NCBI RefSeq assembly: GCF_027595985.1
Contig: NC_073306.1
Span: forward strand, 82,633,599 to 82,697,598
DNA: 64,000 bases
Origin: Sorex araneus
Lineage: Eukaryota; Chordata; Mammalia; Eulipotyphla; Soricidae
Reading direction: 5' to 3'
The translations under genes were made by a program, and so were the position numbers. The stretch's first letter is position 1. Every line of letters starts with the position of its first letter. Shown piece by piece: positions 10,361 through 20,389 of the stretch. The notes beneath the pieces are model-generated. The model was not told where the DNA came from, ran no database searches, and saw nothing but the letters and a program-made list of their open reading frames with translations.

Positions 10361-10938
10361 ACTGAGCCCTGACTCAGTAACAAACTATATGGTGGAGATT
10401 GGTAAAATCTTGTAACCTAAGCAAAGAAACTGTGAGATCTATTGTTGAGAGGTATTAATATTTAGTTGATGGGTGTAGCGCCCCGACCTTTTATTAGGAA
10501 GGTATGCCTAAATTATAGTACGAAAATTCAGTCATTAAGCCAATGATTCCTCAAGACAATAAATTAAGACCAAAAAAGTGTGTCCTCTGAGGTGTATAGT
10601 GAAACAAAACAAGGGAATAGACAGAATTGACCAATGACAAGCCCTCGTCCTTGAATTATTAAACTGAGATTACCAAGCAGTATGGGTAGGGCCTGTAGGA
10701 ATAAAGAGGTGGCTGAGAAGTAACAAATGACATTGGTCTTGGGCACTTCAATGCAGTAACTGTGGATATCAAAATAGTAATTAACACTGCTTGAAACATA
10801 ATTAGTATAATTACATTTTAAAAAAAAGAGTATGGGGCTTGCTCTTCAATCCCATGTTCTCCCTTGAACAGGTATCTCGCTTGCTTGTCTCTATATTTCT
10901 TTACTTATGCCAGAGTAATTCTGCTCTGGAGAAGTCTG

Positions 10939-10939
<1 letters not shown>

Positions 10940-10996
<57 letters not shown>
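10940..10996. repeat. (CT)n microsatellite (copy A)
   Basis: 53-bp CT run after 'gctctggagaagtctgtatt', which resembles the sequence preceding CT tracts in the LTRs at 46.6 and 56.5 kb. Confidence 0.93.
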
Positions 10997-11027
10997 TTAT
11001 CTATATCTATCTACCTATATATCTCTG

Positions 11028-11193
11028 TTTTTTTTTGGGTCATGCCAGTGATGCTCAAGGGTTATTTCTGACTCTGAACTCAGGAATTATTCCTGGTGTT
11101 GCTCGGGGGACCATATGGAATGTCAGGGATCAAACCCGGGACTGCCACGTGCAAGACAAATGCCTACTCACTGTTCTATCATTTTAGCCCCTT
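11028..11193 (-). mobile_element. tRNA-headed SINE, antisense (copy A)
   Basis: 'gggtcatgccagtgatgctc' to 'tatcattttagcccc'. Duplicated at 12641-12804. Confidence 0.88.
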
Positions 11194-11236
11194 TATTCTT
11201 TCTTAAACATGTATTTTCTTTATCTCTTCTCAGAAA

Positions 11237-11297
11237 TTTTTTTTGTTTATTTGTTTTGGGGGGCCACACCCAGCAATATTCTGTGACCGCTCCAGTC
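11237..11297 (-). mobile_element. SINE tail fragment, antisense (copy A)
   Basis: Only 'ggggggccacacccagcaat' and a few bases remain before the 118-bp repeat begins. Duplicated at about 12850-12910. Confidence 0.6.
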
Positions 11298-11579
11298 CAA
11301 CTTCCCATCCCTTTCACCTCTGCCCCCTCTTATTTTTTAATTGACAATAATGGATTTGGTACATACTGTCACATTTTTAGGCTCTTAAGTTTTGTGGAAC
11401 TGTTTATTCAAAACCAAACATCTTCCTTTCTGCAAAGATAACTTGAATGAAGGTCTAAGATTGCTTTAATTATGAAAGCTTTGGATTTTCTTCCCATGTA
11501 CAGGCTATTCACACTGTTCGCCCTTCCACAGCAGAGAGCCCACATAGTCACAGTATGCAACGTCGAATGAAGACATTCC

Positions 11580-11605
11580 CAAGCTTCAAAAGAAGAAGCT
11601 TGGGA
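11580..11605. other. Filler at the tandem-duplication junction
   Basis: 'caagcttcaaaagaagaagc' and following bases are absent from the right end of copy B. They consist of partial repeats of the 'agaagcttggg' motif that starts the unit, as expected from a replication-slippage or template-switch junction. Confidence 0.7.
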
Positions 11606-11794
11606 AAAAAGAAGCTTGGGAAGGAAGGAAGAAGCATGGTAGAAAAAAATATGGAGAGGGAAAAGTATGAGATAATGGAAGGAAGGAGGAAGAGAATTAC
11701 CAAAAGGAGAGAGAGGAAGAGTGAGAGGGAGAGAGACAGAGAAATGAATGACTGAAGAGGGAAGGGAGAAATTTTGTTCTTAAAACTGAGATCT

Positions 11795-11975
11795 GGGGCT
11801 AAATGGATTGTACAGTGGGTAGGGCACTTGCCTTGCACTCGACTGAACCGGGTTTGATCCCCTGCATCACATATACTTCCTCAAGCACCACTAGGAGTAA
11901 TTCCTGAGTGCAGAGCCAAGAGTAACCCCTGAGCACCGACGGGTGTGGCTCCAAAACAAAGCAAAACAAAAAACC
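11795..11975 (+). mobile_element. tRNA-headed SINE, sense (copy B)
   Basis: Duplicate of 10180-10360, created by the tandem duplication and not by a separate insertion. Confidence 0.9.
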
Positions 11976-12553
11976 ACTGAGCCCTGACTCAGTAACAAAC
12001 TATATGGTGGAGATTGGTAAAATCTTGTAACCTAAGCAAAGAAACTGTGAGATCTATTGTTGAGAGGTATTAATATTTAGTTGATGGGTGTAGCGCCCCG
12101 ACCTTTTATTAGGAAGGTATGCCTAAATTATAGTACGAAAATTCAGTCATTAAGCCAATGATTCCTCAAGACAATAAATTAAGACCAAAAAAGTGTGTCC
12201 TCTGAGGTGTATAGTGAAACAAAACAAGGGAATAGACAGAATTGACCAATGACAAGCCCTCGTCCTTGAATTATTAAACTGAGATTACCAAGCAGTATGG
12301 GTAGGGCCTGTAGGAATAAAGAGGTGGCTGAGAAGTAACAAATGACATTGGTCTTGGGCACTTCAATGCAGTAACTGTGGATATCAAAATAGTAATTAAC
12401 ACTGCTTGAAACATAATTAGTATAATTACATTTTAAAAAAAAGAGTATGGGGCTTGCTCTTCAATCCCATGTTCTCCCTTGAACAGGTATCTCGCTTGCT
12501 TGTCTCTATATTTCTTTACTTATGCCAGAGTAATTCTGCTCTGGAGAAGTCTG

Positions 12554-12555
<2 letters not shown>

Positions 12556-12608
<53 letters not shown>
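12556..12608. repeat. (CT)n microsatellite (copy B)
   Basis: 51-bp CT run; the only visible difference from copy A is its length. Confidence 0.93.
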
Positions 12609-12609
<1 letters not shown>

Positions 12610-12640
12610 TTATCTATATCTATCTACCTATATATCTCTG

Positions 12641-12804
12641 TTTTTTTTTGGGTCATGCCAGTGATGCTCAAGGGTTATTTCTGACTCTGAACTCAGGAAT
12701 TATTCCTGGTGTTGCTCGGGGGACCATATGGAATGTCAGGGATCAAACCCGGGACTGCCACGTGCAAGACAAATGCCTACTCACTGTTCTATCATTTTAG
12801 CCCC
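12641..12804 (-). mobile_element. tRNA-headed SINE, antisense (copy B)
   Basis: Duplicate of 11028-11193. Confidence 0.88.
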
Positions 12805-13192
12805 TTTATTCTTTCTTAAACATGTATTTTCTTTATCTCTTCTCAGAAATTTTTTTTGTTTATTTGTTTTGGGGGGCCACACCCAGCAATATTCTGTGAC
12901 CGCTCCAGTCCAACTTCCCATCCCTTTCACCTCTGCCCCCTCTTATTTTTTAATTGACAATAATGGATTTGGTACATACTGTCACATTTTTAGGCTCTTA
13001 AGTTTTGTGGAACTGTTTATTCAAAACCAAACATCTTCCTTTCTGCAAAGATAACTTGAATGAAGGTCTAAGATTGCTTTAATTATGAAAGCTTTGGATT
13101 TTCTTCCCATGTACAGGCTATTCACACTGTTCGCCCTTCCACAGCAGAGAGCCCACATAGTCACAGTATGCAACGTCGAATGAAGACATTCC

Positions 13193-13920
13193 TGCTGTTC
13201 ATGTCAGCACATCCATGTGGATGAATTTGGTCTTTCCTGTCCTGTTTGAATGACGAAACTGCAGCACTGTCCCTTATCACAAGTATCTCATTCCTGGCTT
13301 ATCTGTCAGAGCGTTTCTGGTCCTCCTTCTTGAAACCAGCCTGGAGAGTCTGTCTCTAACATAGAGCTCTGCAGTTTTACAAGGGCATCAGGGAAGCGAA
13401 CAGAAACTCCTTATGCATGAGTTGGAAGAATCTCTGTGAACTACATCCAATCTCTGGGGAAGGAAGCAGGGAGCTAATCTTGCCAGCACCCAGTCGTTAC
13501 TCCAGCTAAAAGGCTCTGCTGCTACAGAATCTTTGCCAGAATCTGGCCACTCTTTCTCAACACGCAACTCACTCTCTGTGTCTGCAGTTAAATGGGCTTT
13601 TTCTCATGTACCTGAGGTGAAATATTTGGCAACTCTAGCTAAGAATGTGCTTCTATGAGGAGAGGTGAGAGGGAGTCAGGGAAACAGCTGGAGCTCTGCA
13701 GAGTTCAGAGTGCAAATAGGAGATGAAAACGGAAGTGTTTTCAGGGTGTCAGTCCCATGAAACACAGGGGTAAGATCAGAAAGGCAGCACCAGGTGCTGG
13801 AATGAATACGGGGTGGGGGGGGGGACAGTGATAGATTTGAATTTTCAAAAGATAACTCCAAGGAATTTTGCACCTAAGAGCCCTTGTCTTGGATTTTTTT
13901 TTTCTTACCCTAAGCTTGAA
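13193..13920. other. Unique sequence
   Basis: No repeats recognised apart from a short G-run near 13811. Composition is ordinary, with no long open frame and no SINE, which is unusual in this window for 700 bp. Confidence 0.5.
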
Positions 13921-14135
13921 GGTCAGGAAATCCACGTGACTTCCTCCACTTGCTGTACAGCTTTCTTTGCATCATCCTCTGTTTTATAGACACCTAAAAC
14001 AGTGACTTGGTCATTGACTTGACACATAGACTTGCTGGCAGCCAAACCCATCAGATCCCTGCCTTCAAACTGGGGAGCATGGTTAGATATTCCAAAGGAA
14101 AAATTGAAAATAAAAATACAGGTTAAAGGACCCAT
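13921..14135 (-). other. Exon-like open frame, unrecognised
   Basis: Minus-strand frame whose last ~48 residues look protein-like: it contains 'FEGRDLMGLAASKSM' and 'VYKTEDDAKKAVQQVEE' and ends 'EEVTWIS' at a stop. Just upstream is a pyrimidine-rich stretch ending 'ctccccag', a possible splice acceptor before Phe-Glu-Gly. Upstream residues are AT-rich and do not look coding. I do not recognise the protein. It could be a last coding exon, a decayed retrocopy or chance. Confidence 0.3.
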
Positions 14136-14275
14136 TGCTAATTGTGGTCTAAATGAGCATTACTGATCCACTCAAGAGTGATATCAAATGAAAAAAACCA
14201 AGAAAATCCATCTCAGTGCACACGTGAGGTGGAACCAATAGCAATGCTTGAACCAACAGCAATTCTTTCTGTTGG

Positions 14276-14463
14276 TTTTGTTTTGTTTTGTTTGTTCGGG
14301 TCACACCAGGTGATGCTCTGGAGTCACTCCTGGCTCTGTACTCAGGAATTGCTCTTGGTGGTGCTTGGGGGTATGGTATATGGTATATGGGATGCCAGGG
14401 ATCAAACCCAGGACAGCCGTGTGTAAGGCAAATGCCCTACCCACTGTACTATTTCTCTGGTCC
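14276..14463 (-). mobile_element. tRNA-headed SINE, antisense
   Basis: (TTTTG)n tail, 'gggtcacaccaggtgatgct' and head end 'actatttctctggtccc'. A small internal duplication, 'tatggtatatggtatatggg', lies near 14375. Confidence 0.85.
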
Positions 14464-14720
14464 CTCTGTTGATCTTTCTTACATTACTTTATTTAATAAG
14501 ATCATCAGGAACCAACATGTATTAAATTGATTTTATAATGTCACAACAATGAAATTAATAAATATTTAGTATTAATGACATAATCAAACTTTTTAAAATA
14601 AATTTGTTACATATATTTTACTCCTAATTGAAGGCTAAGGGAAGGAAAGCACAGAAAACATAGTACTGAGGGGAAAGTGATTATAAAAATTAATTAAAGT
14701 CAAAAGAAATTTATTGTTTG
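14464..14720. other. AT-rich unique sequence
   Basis: Very AT-rich. No repeat family or gene recognised. Confidence 0.4.
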
Positions 14721-14721
14721 A

Positions 14722-14990
14722 TTGTTGGAGTACAAACTCCAAATAATAATAGTAGTTTTTTGTCAAAAATTGAATGTAATCAAAATAAAGAGAGAGTAAA
14801 GTGAAAATCATTTGTCACACAAGCAGTGGGGGAGTGGGAAGGGGGGGTATGCTGGGGTTCTTGGTGGTGGAACTGGTGTGCACTGGTGAAGGGATGGGTG
14901 TTTGATCACTGTATGACTGAGGCTTGATCCTGAAAGCCTTGTAACTGTTCTCACGGTGATTCAATAAAATAAAAAAATTAAAAAAAAAAG
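14722..14990 (+). mobile_element. Short L1-tailed retroposon
   Basis: About 260 bp. The 5' part begins with a hairpin-forming 'ttggag...ctccaa' and 'aataataatagtag', then 'gaatgtaatcaaaataaaga'. The 3' part is a typical L1 3' end with a G-rich run, 'gaagggatgggtgtttgatc' and AATAAA plus A tail. The same arrangement with the same 5' start recurs at 53504-53800, so this looks like a defined non-autonomous family. Confidence 0.65.
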
Positions 14991-14994
14991 AAAT

Positions 14995-15786
14995 TTTACA
15001 AGAAAAAAGAACAGGAAAGCCTGATATATAGAGTATGTAATGCATTAAGCAGTATATTCAGATAAAATACATATCTTATCATTTATGCAATATACATTAA
15101 AAACATACGTGATATTTATGAAAAATGATTGCAGAGGGTATCTATGTGAGTGTGTAGAAGTAAATAATTAGTATAGGACCTAGCCATGAGAATGGCATTT
15201 AATTTGCTGACTTTGATATGCTGTGAAAAACAAAGAATGTTTCTGGGGAGACCAGTTGGGTTGTCATCCCCTTCAGGATACAGACAAAAGCAGAGTTGAA
15301 GCAGCATGTTCATTCTTGCTATTTGACCCTTAGTGTTGGTCTGGTTACAGTCTGACCATTCTTCCAGAACATTTGCAGAAAACACACCACCCTTTTCTGT
15401 TGTGTCCTGCAGGACGTCCTCCTCATCTTCCTATTTCTCCATGCTGTGTCATGTGGGAAAGGAAAGAGAGTGAACCAAGAGCACTGAGCCACATACTGTC
15501 CTACTTGCTTTATAGGGAGCCTGAAACCACAGGGAAGGGTTCTGGGAAGCACAGTGGCAGTCTGCTCAAAGTTGGAGGGCAGGGTTCTCCAATTTAACAG
15601 AATGTAGCTGTCAGTGGTCAGGAGAGGAGGCAGTAGATGCTCAATGCACAGACTACATGACCTCTCTTGAGGGAGTAGACTCAAGTATTCCAGTATAGTA
15701 CAGTCAGGGACACTCATCACAGATGGTGACTTATCCCAGATATTGCCATTGTCTATGTAAGTCATTTAAAATTCAAGATTCAGTGA
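14995..15786. other. Unique sequence
   Basis: No SINE or L1 recognised. A 148-codon minus-strand open frame (15319-15765) is present, but I recognise no domain or homologue. Confidence 0.4.
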
Positions 15787-15975
15787 GGGTCTGGAGGATA
15801 GTACAGCATTTAGGGCATTTGCCTTGCATGCTGTCAACACAGGTTTGATTCCCAGCATCCCATATGGTTCTCTGAGCCTGCCAAGAGTGATTCCTGAGTG
15901 CAGAGCTTGGAGTAACTCATGGGCACCACCCAGTGTGCCCCCGCCTCATCCCACCACCACACACACAAATAAATA
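15787..15975 (+). mobile_element. tRNA-headed SINE, sense
   Basis: 'gtctggaggatagtacagca' head, 'ggtttgattcccagcatcc' B-box region, degraded C-rich tail with ACAC and AAAT repeats. Confidence 0.85.
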
Positions 15976-16686
15976 AAGATGCAGTGGACTAGATCATACA
16001 AATCATGAGGCATTATAGAAACCCAGTGATGCAGTGTCTTCTGTGCCTCTTTTATCATTGTCATAGAAAAGTCTTTTTGTGTAAATTTATTCATTATTTC
16101 TTTATGAATTGCTTTAGTTAGCTTCACACCAAGGACTCAAGTGTACTGTGTAGAAGATGGCTATGCCTCATAACCAGGTGTTTATTTGCAAGAGAGAATA
16201 GGTATATTTTGTGGGGGCCTAACATCCTTAGCTGGCTATTTCACCTTGGATCATAATTATAGGCATACACACAGTATAAGAAAAGTAACATGGCATTCTT
16301 AGTGTGTTTATTGAATTGAATCTACTTCTCATTTCTCACTTTTGATTATCCTTGAACTGGCATCATTCAGGACCCTCTTGATCACACCTACTGTTCTTGC
16401 TGACACACTCTCCATAGTTTGCCCATTCATTACCTGCTTCTAATGTTTATGCTTTACCTTGTATGGAGTGATTCTGCTGCTTGATCTACATAGCAGTCTT
16501 CATTATTTTCTGTGAAAAAAGAAAATTCAGAAATGCTCACTCACCTGTTTGCCAAGAAACCCATTAGCAACTCCTTCATATTTGTCTACTTCACATATAA
16601 TGTAGTCAATGTAAATATAAAAATGTAAATTTGAATTGCAAGTGTAATATTGTGCTAAAGTTATATGCACAGCATTTAAGGGTTTC
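15976..16686. other. Unique sequence
   Basis: No recognisable repeat or gene. AT-rich, with short chance ORFs only. Confidence 0.4.
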
Positions 16687-16687
16687 T

Positions 16688-16861
16688 TTTTTTTTCTTTT
16701 TGGGTCACACCCAGCAATACACAGGGGTCACTCCTGGCTCATGCACTCAGGAATCACCCCTGGCGGTGCTCAGGGGACCATATGGGATGCTGGGATTTGA
16801 ACCTGGGTCGGCCGCCTGCAAGGCAAACGCCCTACCCGCTGTGCTATCACTCCAGCCCCCA
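16688..16861 (-). mobile_element. tRNA-headed SINE, antisense, with 17-bp TSD
   Basis: Near-consensus copy. Perfect TSD 'agcatttaagggtttct' at 16671-16687 and 16862-16878, which fixes both boundaries. Confidence 0.96.
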
Positions 16862-17119
16862 AGCATTTAAGGGTTTCTATGGCATGAATTTCAGATCCAG
16901 CAGACTGTCTTTCCCTGAACTTGTGTCACAATCATAAACACTCTCTGAGAATTTAACAACTCTGTTCCTTAATTTTGCCCGATTTTTTTGCCCCAAAATT
17001 TCTTAAATTTTTGCACCTGAGACTACACAGAGTTCCTCCTAACTGTTCTCTTCATTGTACCACATTTTAATCAGAGACTTGGGCTCCTTGAACCTTCACA
17101 GTGTCACATGAACAACACC

Positions 17120-17170
17120 CCCACTCACACACCATACAGACACACATACACACACGCACACACACATACA
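17120..17170. repeat. (CA)n-rich tract
   Basis: Imperfect CA repeat with ACAT interruptions. Confidence 0.7.
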
Positions 17171-17263
17171 TTTCTTCTCCAAAATATAATTTTGAGTGAT
17201 GACTTAAATTACATCCTTGTTCTGATTAATTTACACTAATCTCAATGGCTTCTGTGAAATTTA

Positions 17264-17408
17264 TTTTTTTGTTTTCTTGGGCTATACCCAAAGTTTTCAG
17301 GGTTTACTCCTGGCTTGGCGCTCAGGATCACTCCTGGTGAACTCGAGATGCCAGAGATTGAACCCAGGTCAGCAAGAGTCCTACCCTCTGTATTATTTCT
17401 CCAACCCT
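17264..17408 (-). mobile_element. tRNA-headed SINE, antisense, diverged
   Basis: 'gggctatacccaaagttttc' to 'attatttctccaaccc', with several internal deletions. Confidence 0.75.
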
Positions 17409-17497
17409 GAATCTGAACCAAAAAAAGTTTAAATATAAGTGTACTGCTATTTATTCAGCCATTGATTAAGCTGATTGAATTGGGCATGAACTCCACA

Positions 17498-17705
17498 TTA
17501 TTTAAAAAAAAAATTTTAATTGGATATCCATGAGATAGACCATCACAAAGCTGTTCATAATTGGGTTTCAGTATACAATGATCTAGCACCCATCCCTCTA
17601 CCAGTGCACATTTCCCACCACCAATGTCCCCTGTTTTTCCACCATCATCCGCCAACCCCCCAACCCCCACCCCCAGCCTCCCTCTAAGGAGACACTTTTC
17701 TTCTT

Positions 17706-17757
<52 letters not shown>

Positions 17758-17862
17758 TTTCCTTTTGTGCATTATGGTTTACAATACAGGTGCTAAGGGG
17801 TCACAGTGTTTGTTCAGGGAATTCGGTATTTTTATCGAGTTGGTAAGGCTGGAGTAGCTTTT
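17498..17862 (-). mobile_element. L1 3' UTR, antisense, with expanded CT tract
   Basis: 'catccctctaccagtgcac' and 'cccaccaccaatgtcccc' identify the antisense L1 3' UTR. At 17706-17757 the tract that is a short AGAGAG motif in other copies (for example near 8165) has expanded into about 50 bp of CT. 'gcattatggtttacaataca' follows, as in the other copies. Confidence 0.85.
17706..17757. repeat. (CT)n microsatellite inside L1 3' UTR
   Basis: Uninterrupted CT run at the site of a conserved AG-rich motif of the L1 3' UTR. Confidence 0.93.
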
Positions 17863-18800
17863 CAATTGAGTGGAAGTTTGGGGTGTGGATGTGCCTGCCT
17901 AGGCTTCTGGAAGCACAGGAAGGTGGAGAGAGGCAGCCCATCCTGACCCTGAGAAAGCCTGGAGATTTCAGTCACAAAACCTGCATACCAGAATATTCAG
18001 CTAATCTGCTGATATAATCTATATCTTGGTGAGGTCCATCCAGACACAACGGAGTCAGGACGTGAGTATGGCAGCAATTTTGGATCGTGAAAGCAAAGCC
18101 GCTGCCAGACGCTCTGCTTTGGCAGGCACAAGCTAACTCGCCCCCCTCCAATTTACTCCTGTCTGTCTAGCCACGTGCAGGTCCGAAATTAACTGTGGCT
18201 TTTGATCTTTTTAGAGATTTATTTATGGGTCTCTGACGCAAGGCCAGCAGAAGAGCTTACAGGGTGTTGGTTTGTGGGGGTGACTGCCAGTGCTTCCATG
18301 AGTATTGGGAAGTGGGGAGAGGGAGCCCATCCCAACTCCAAGAAAGCCTGTAGATTTCAGTCACCAAACCCACATACCAGAATTTTCAGCAGATTATATC
18401 TTGGTGAGGTCTGTCCTGAGATGGTGGAGTTAGGCCAGGGGTATGCCAGCAATTTTGGATTTTGGAAGCAATGGGCTGCCGGGGGCTCTGCTTGGATGGG
18501 CACCAGGCCAACCCAGCTCCCTCTGATTTACCCCAGTCTGTTCAGCCATGTGCAGGTCTGTGCTTAATGTGGCTTTTGATCTCTTTCAAGATTTATCTAT
18601 GGGTCTCTGGAAAAAAAGGCCAATAAATGAGCTTGTATAGCTGAGCCGGAGGTGGTTTGTGGGCGTGCCTCCCATATACATAACTTTTGGATGTTATGTT
18701 AATTTCTTGGTAAACTTGGTCCCAAGTTGTTGGGGTCTGGCCAAAGGCACAGTGGAAATTTCGGGGTATCAGGAAGCCTGAAGGCACCATCAGGCTGCTG
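17862..18800. repeat. Tandem array of ~375-390-bp units
   Basis: Two clear units and a partial third. Landmarks 'agaaagcct' recur at 17952 and 18341 (389 bp apart) and 'gggtctctg' segments at about 18228 and 18601 (about 374 bp apart). Each unit also contains 'cagcaattttgga', 'atatcttggtgaggtc' and 'gtggcttttgatct'. Single-unit relatives occur at about 36000-36130. The array lies against the L1 3' UTR, so it may belong to a retroposon and not be a satellite. Confidence 0.7.
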
Positions 18801-18889
18801 GTATACTAGCCCCACAGGTACAGGTTGACCTGCTGGCAGTACCATATCTCCTGAACAAAAACTTTTGAAGATGACTTCAGATGACTAGG

Positions 18890-19097
18890 CAGAGGAAAAG
18901 GTGCTCAACTTCAGAGAGTAGCTGGGATACATAAATCAAAATGACAGCAAATTACTACCTTACACTATTACAATGGCTCCTATTTTTAAAAATGTGCTAA
19001 CAAGGATATGGGATAGAGGAAAGTATATATATTATTGGTGAAAATTTTTTAAATTAATTCATTATGGAAAGTAGTATAGAAATTTTTCTCAGAAAAA
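18890..19097 (+). mobile_element. L1 ORF2 fragment, sense, degraded
   Basis: 'aaatcaaaatgacagcaaat' and 'gtgctaacaaggatatggga' match the region of ORF2 that reads EMQIK...R in the 7.4-kb copy, followed by 'attattggtgaaaa'. Heavily decayed. Confidence 0.6.
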
Positions 19098-19271
19098 ATT
19101 TTTTTTTTGTTTTGAGGCTATACCAGGCAGTGCTCTGGGCTTACTCCTGGCTCTGCATTCAGGGATTCCTCCTGGTAGGACTCAGGGGACCATATGGGAT
19201 GCCTGGGATAGAACCTGGGTGGGCTGTGTGCAAGGCAAATGCCCAATGTACTGCACTATCCCTTCAACCCC
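19098..19271 (-). mobile_element. tRNA-headed SINE, antisense
   Basis: Inserted in the degraded L1 fragment. 'gaggctataccaggcagtgc' to 'ctatcccttcaacccc'. Confidence 0.85.
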
Positions 19272-19323
19272 AAGCCTACCTTTAAAAGTCACAGAACTGG
19301 TTGTGATTAAAACTTGTCTTGAG

Positions 19324-19505
19324 GGGCTGGAGCAATAGCAAAGCGGGTAGGGCATTTGCCTTGCACTCGGCCGACCAGGGTTTGATTCCCAGCATCCCAT
19401 ATGGTCTCCTGAGCACCACCAGGGGTAATTTCTGAGTGCAGAGCCAGGAATAACCCCTGTGTGTTGCCGGGTGTGACCCAAAAAGCAAAAAAAGAAAAAA
19501 GAAAA
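19324..19505 (+). mobile_element. tRNA-headed SINE, sense, first of a doublet
   Basis: Near-consensus, with tail 'gtgacccaaaaagcaaaaaa'. Flanked by an exact 15-bp repeat 'aaaacttgtcttgag' at 19309-19323 and 19506-19520. Confidence 0.95.
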
Positions 19506-19520
19506 AAAACTTGTCTTGAG

Positions 19521-19735
19521 GGGCTGGAGCGATAGCACAGCAGGCAGGGCATTTGCCTTGCATGAGGCCAACCCAGGTTCGATCCCTGGCATCCCATATA
19601 GTTCCTTGAGCACTGCCAGGAGTTATTCCTGAATGCAGAATCAGGAGTAACCCCTGAACATCTCCAGGTAGGACCAACACACACACACACACACACATAC
19701 ACACACAAACACACAAACACAATGAGGTGTCAAGC
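19521..19735 (+). mobile_element. tRNA-headed SINE, sense, second of a doublet
   Basis: Starts directly after the right-hand TSD of the first SINE, so two SINEs used the same target. Its tail has become an ACAC microsatellite (19676-19720). Confidence 0.93.
19676..19722. repeat. (CA)n microsatellite in a SINE tail
   Basis: CA run with a few A interruptions, occupying the tail position of the preceding SINE. Confidence 0.85.
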
Positions 19736-19814
19736 TGGTTAAAATAAAATGAGAGTAAATATTCTCTCATAGTTTGTGGAGCCAGACCTAGAAGAACAAG
19801 AAGAGGGTCTGAGA

Positions 19815-20175
19815 CTGGAGTTGGACCTGCTGAGATGCCAGAGGTCCCATATGGTAGTGAGGCTGCCAGGACCCAGCTGGAATAAGGGGCATCTTTTTCT
19901 TGTTCCAACAAGGCCCTAGTGATGTTGGTCAGGAAGTTGACCTCACCTGGAAGGATGGAGAAGCAAGCTGAGGTGGATCAGGACCTGCCAAGATGGTGGA
20001 GGTTGGGTGTGGTGTGGAGACTGCCAGGACCCAGCTGGAATAAAAGGAATCCATTTCTTGTTCCATTAAGCCCCAGGAATGTCAGTTTGGAGGTTTATCT
20101 CACCTAGAAGGTTGGAGAAGCAAGCAGAGGATCACAGAGGTGGAACTGGGCCTACTGAGATGGTGGAAGGGGCGC
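19815..20175. repeat. ~158-bp minisatellite, 2-3 units
   Basis: 'ctgccaggacccagctggaa' occurs at 19863 and 20021 (158 bp apart). Each unit contains 'tcttgttcca', 'tcacctggaagg' or 'tcacctagaagg', and 'ggagaagcaagc'. A third partial unit ends near 20175. Confidence 0.8.
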
Positions 20176-20389
20176 ACGGTATCTAATTTCCATTTTCAAA
20201 GCCTCCTGGTCTAAGAGGTTAGTTGATATGATTTCTCTTATTGATCTTATGGAGATATGTTTTGTGTCCCGTTTGCACCGGAGAAGAATGTGTACTTAAA
20301 TTTTGGATGTTGAAGAGCCCTGTGTACGTCTGCTAGGCCTATCTCCTCCATTTCTTTCTTCTTGACCAATGTTTCTTTGTTGAATTTTT
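20176..20389 (-). mobile_element. L1 ORF2 (endonuclease side), antisense, left piece
   Basis: AT-rich antisense ORF2 sequence ('gatcttatggagatatgttt') that is continued by 21997 onward. The two were one element before the 1.6-kb insertion between them. Confidence 0.8.

Larger units (their letters stand above)
9991..11579. repeat. 1.6-kb tandem duplication, copy A
   Basis: Identical by eye to 11606-13192 apart from the CT tract, which is 2 bp longer here (53 versus 51 bp). Contains a sense SINE, unique AT-rich sequence, a CT tract, an antisense SINE and a SINE fragment. The left junction is continuous with unique sequence; the right junction with copy B contains about 26 bp of filler. Confidence 0.95.
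11606..13192. repeat. 1.6-kb tandem duplication, copy B
   Basis: Direct repeat of 9991-11579 (offset 1615 bp before the CT tract, 1613 after). Its right end continues into unique sequence ('tgctgttcatg'), so the original locus is split between the left edge of A and the right edge of B. Confidence 0.95.

Noticed and set aside
9991..13192. Duplicate ORFs (for example 60 codons at 10564 and 12179) as paralogous genes
   Set aside because: Identical only because of the tandem duplication; no coding signature.
15319..15765. 148-codon minus-strand ORF in unique sequence
   Set aside because: No recognisable motif, no family resemblance and overlapping plus-strand ORFs of similar quality. Chance is likely, though a protein search would settle it.
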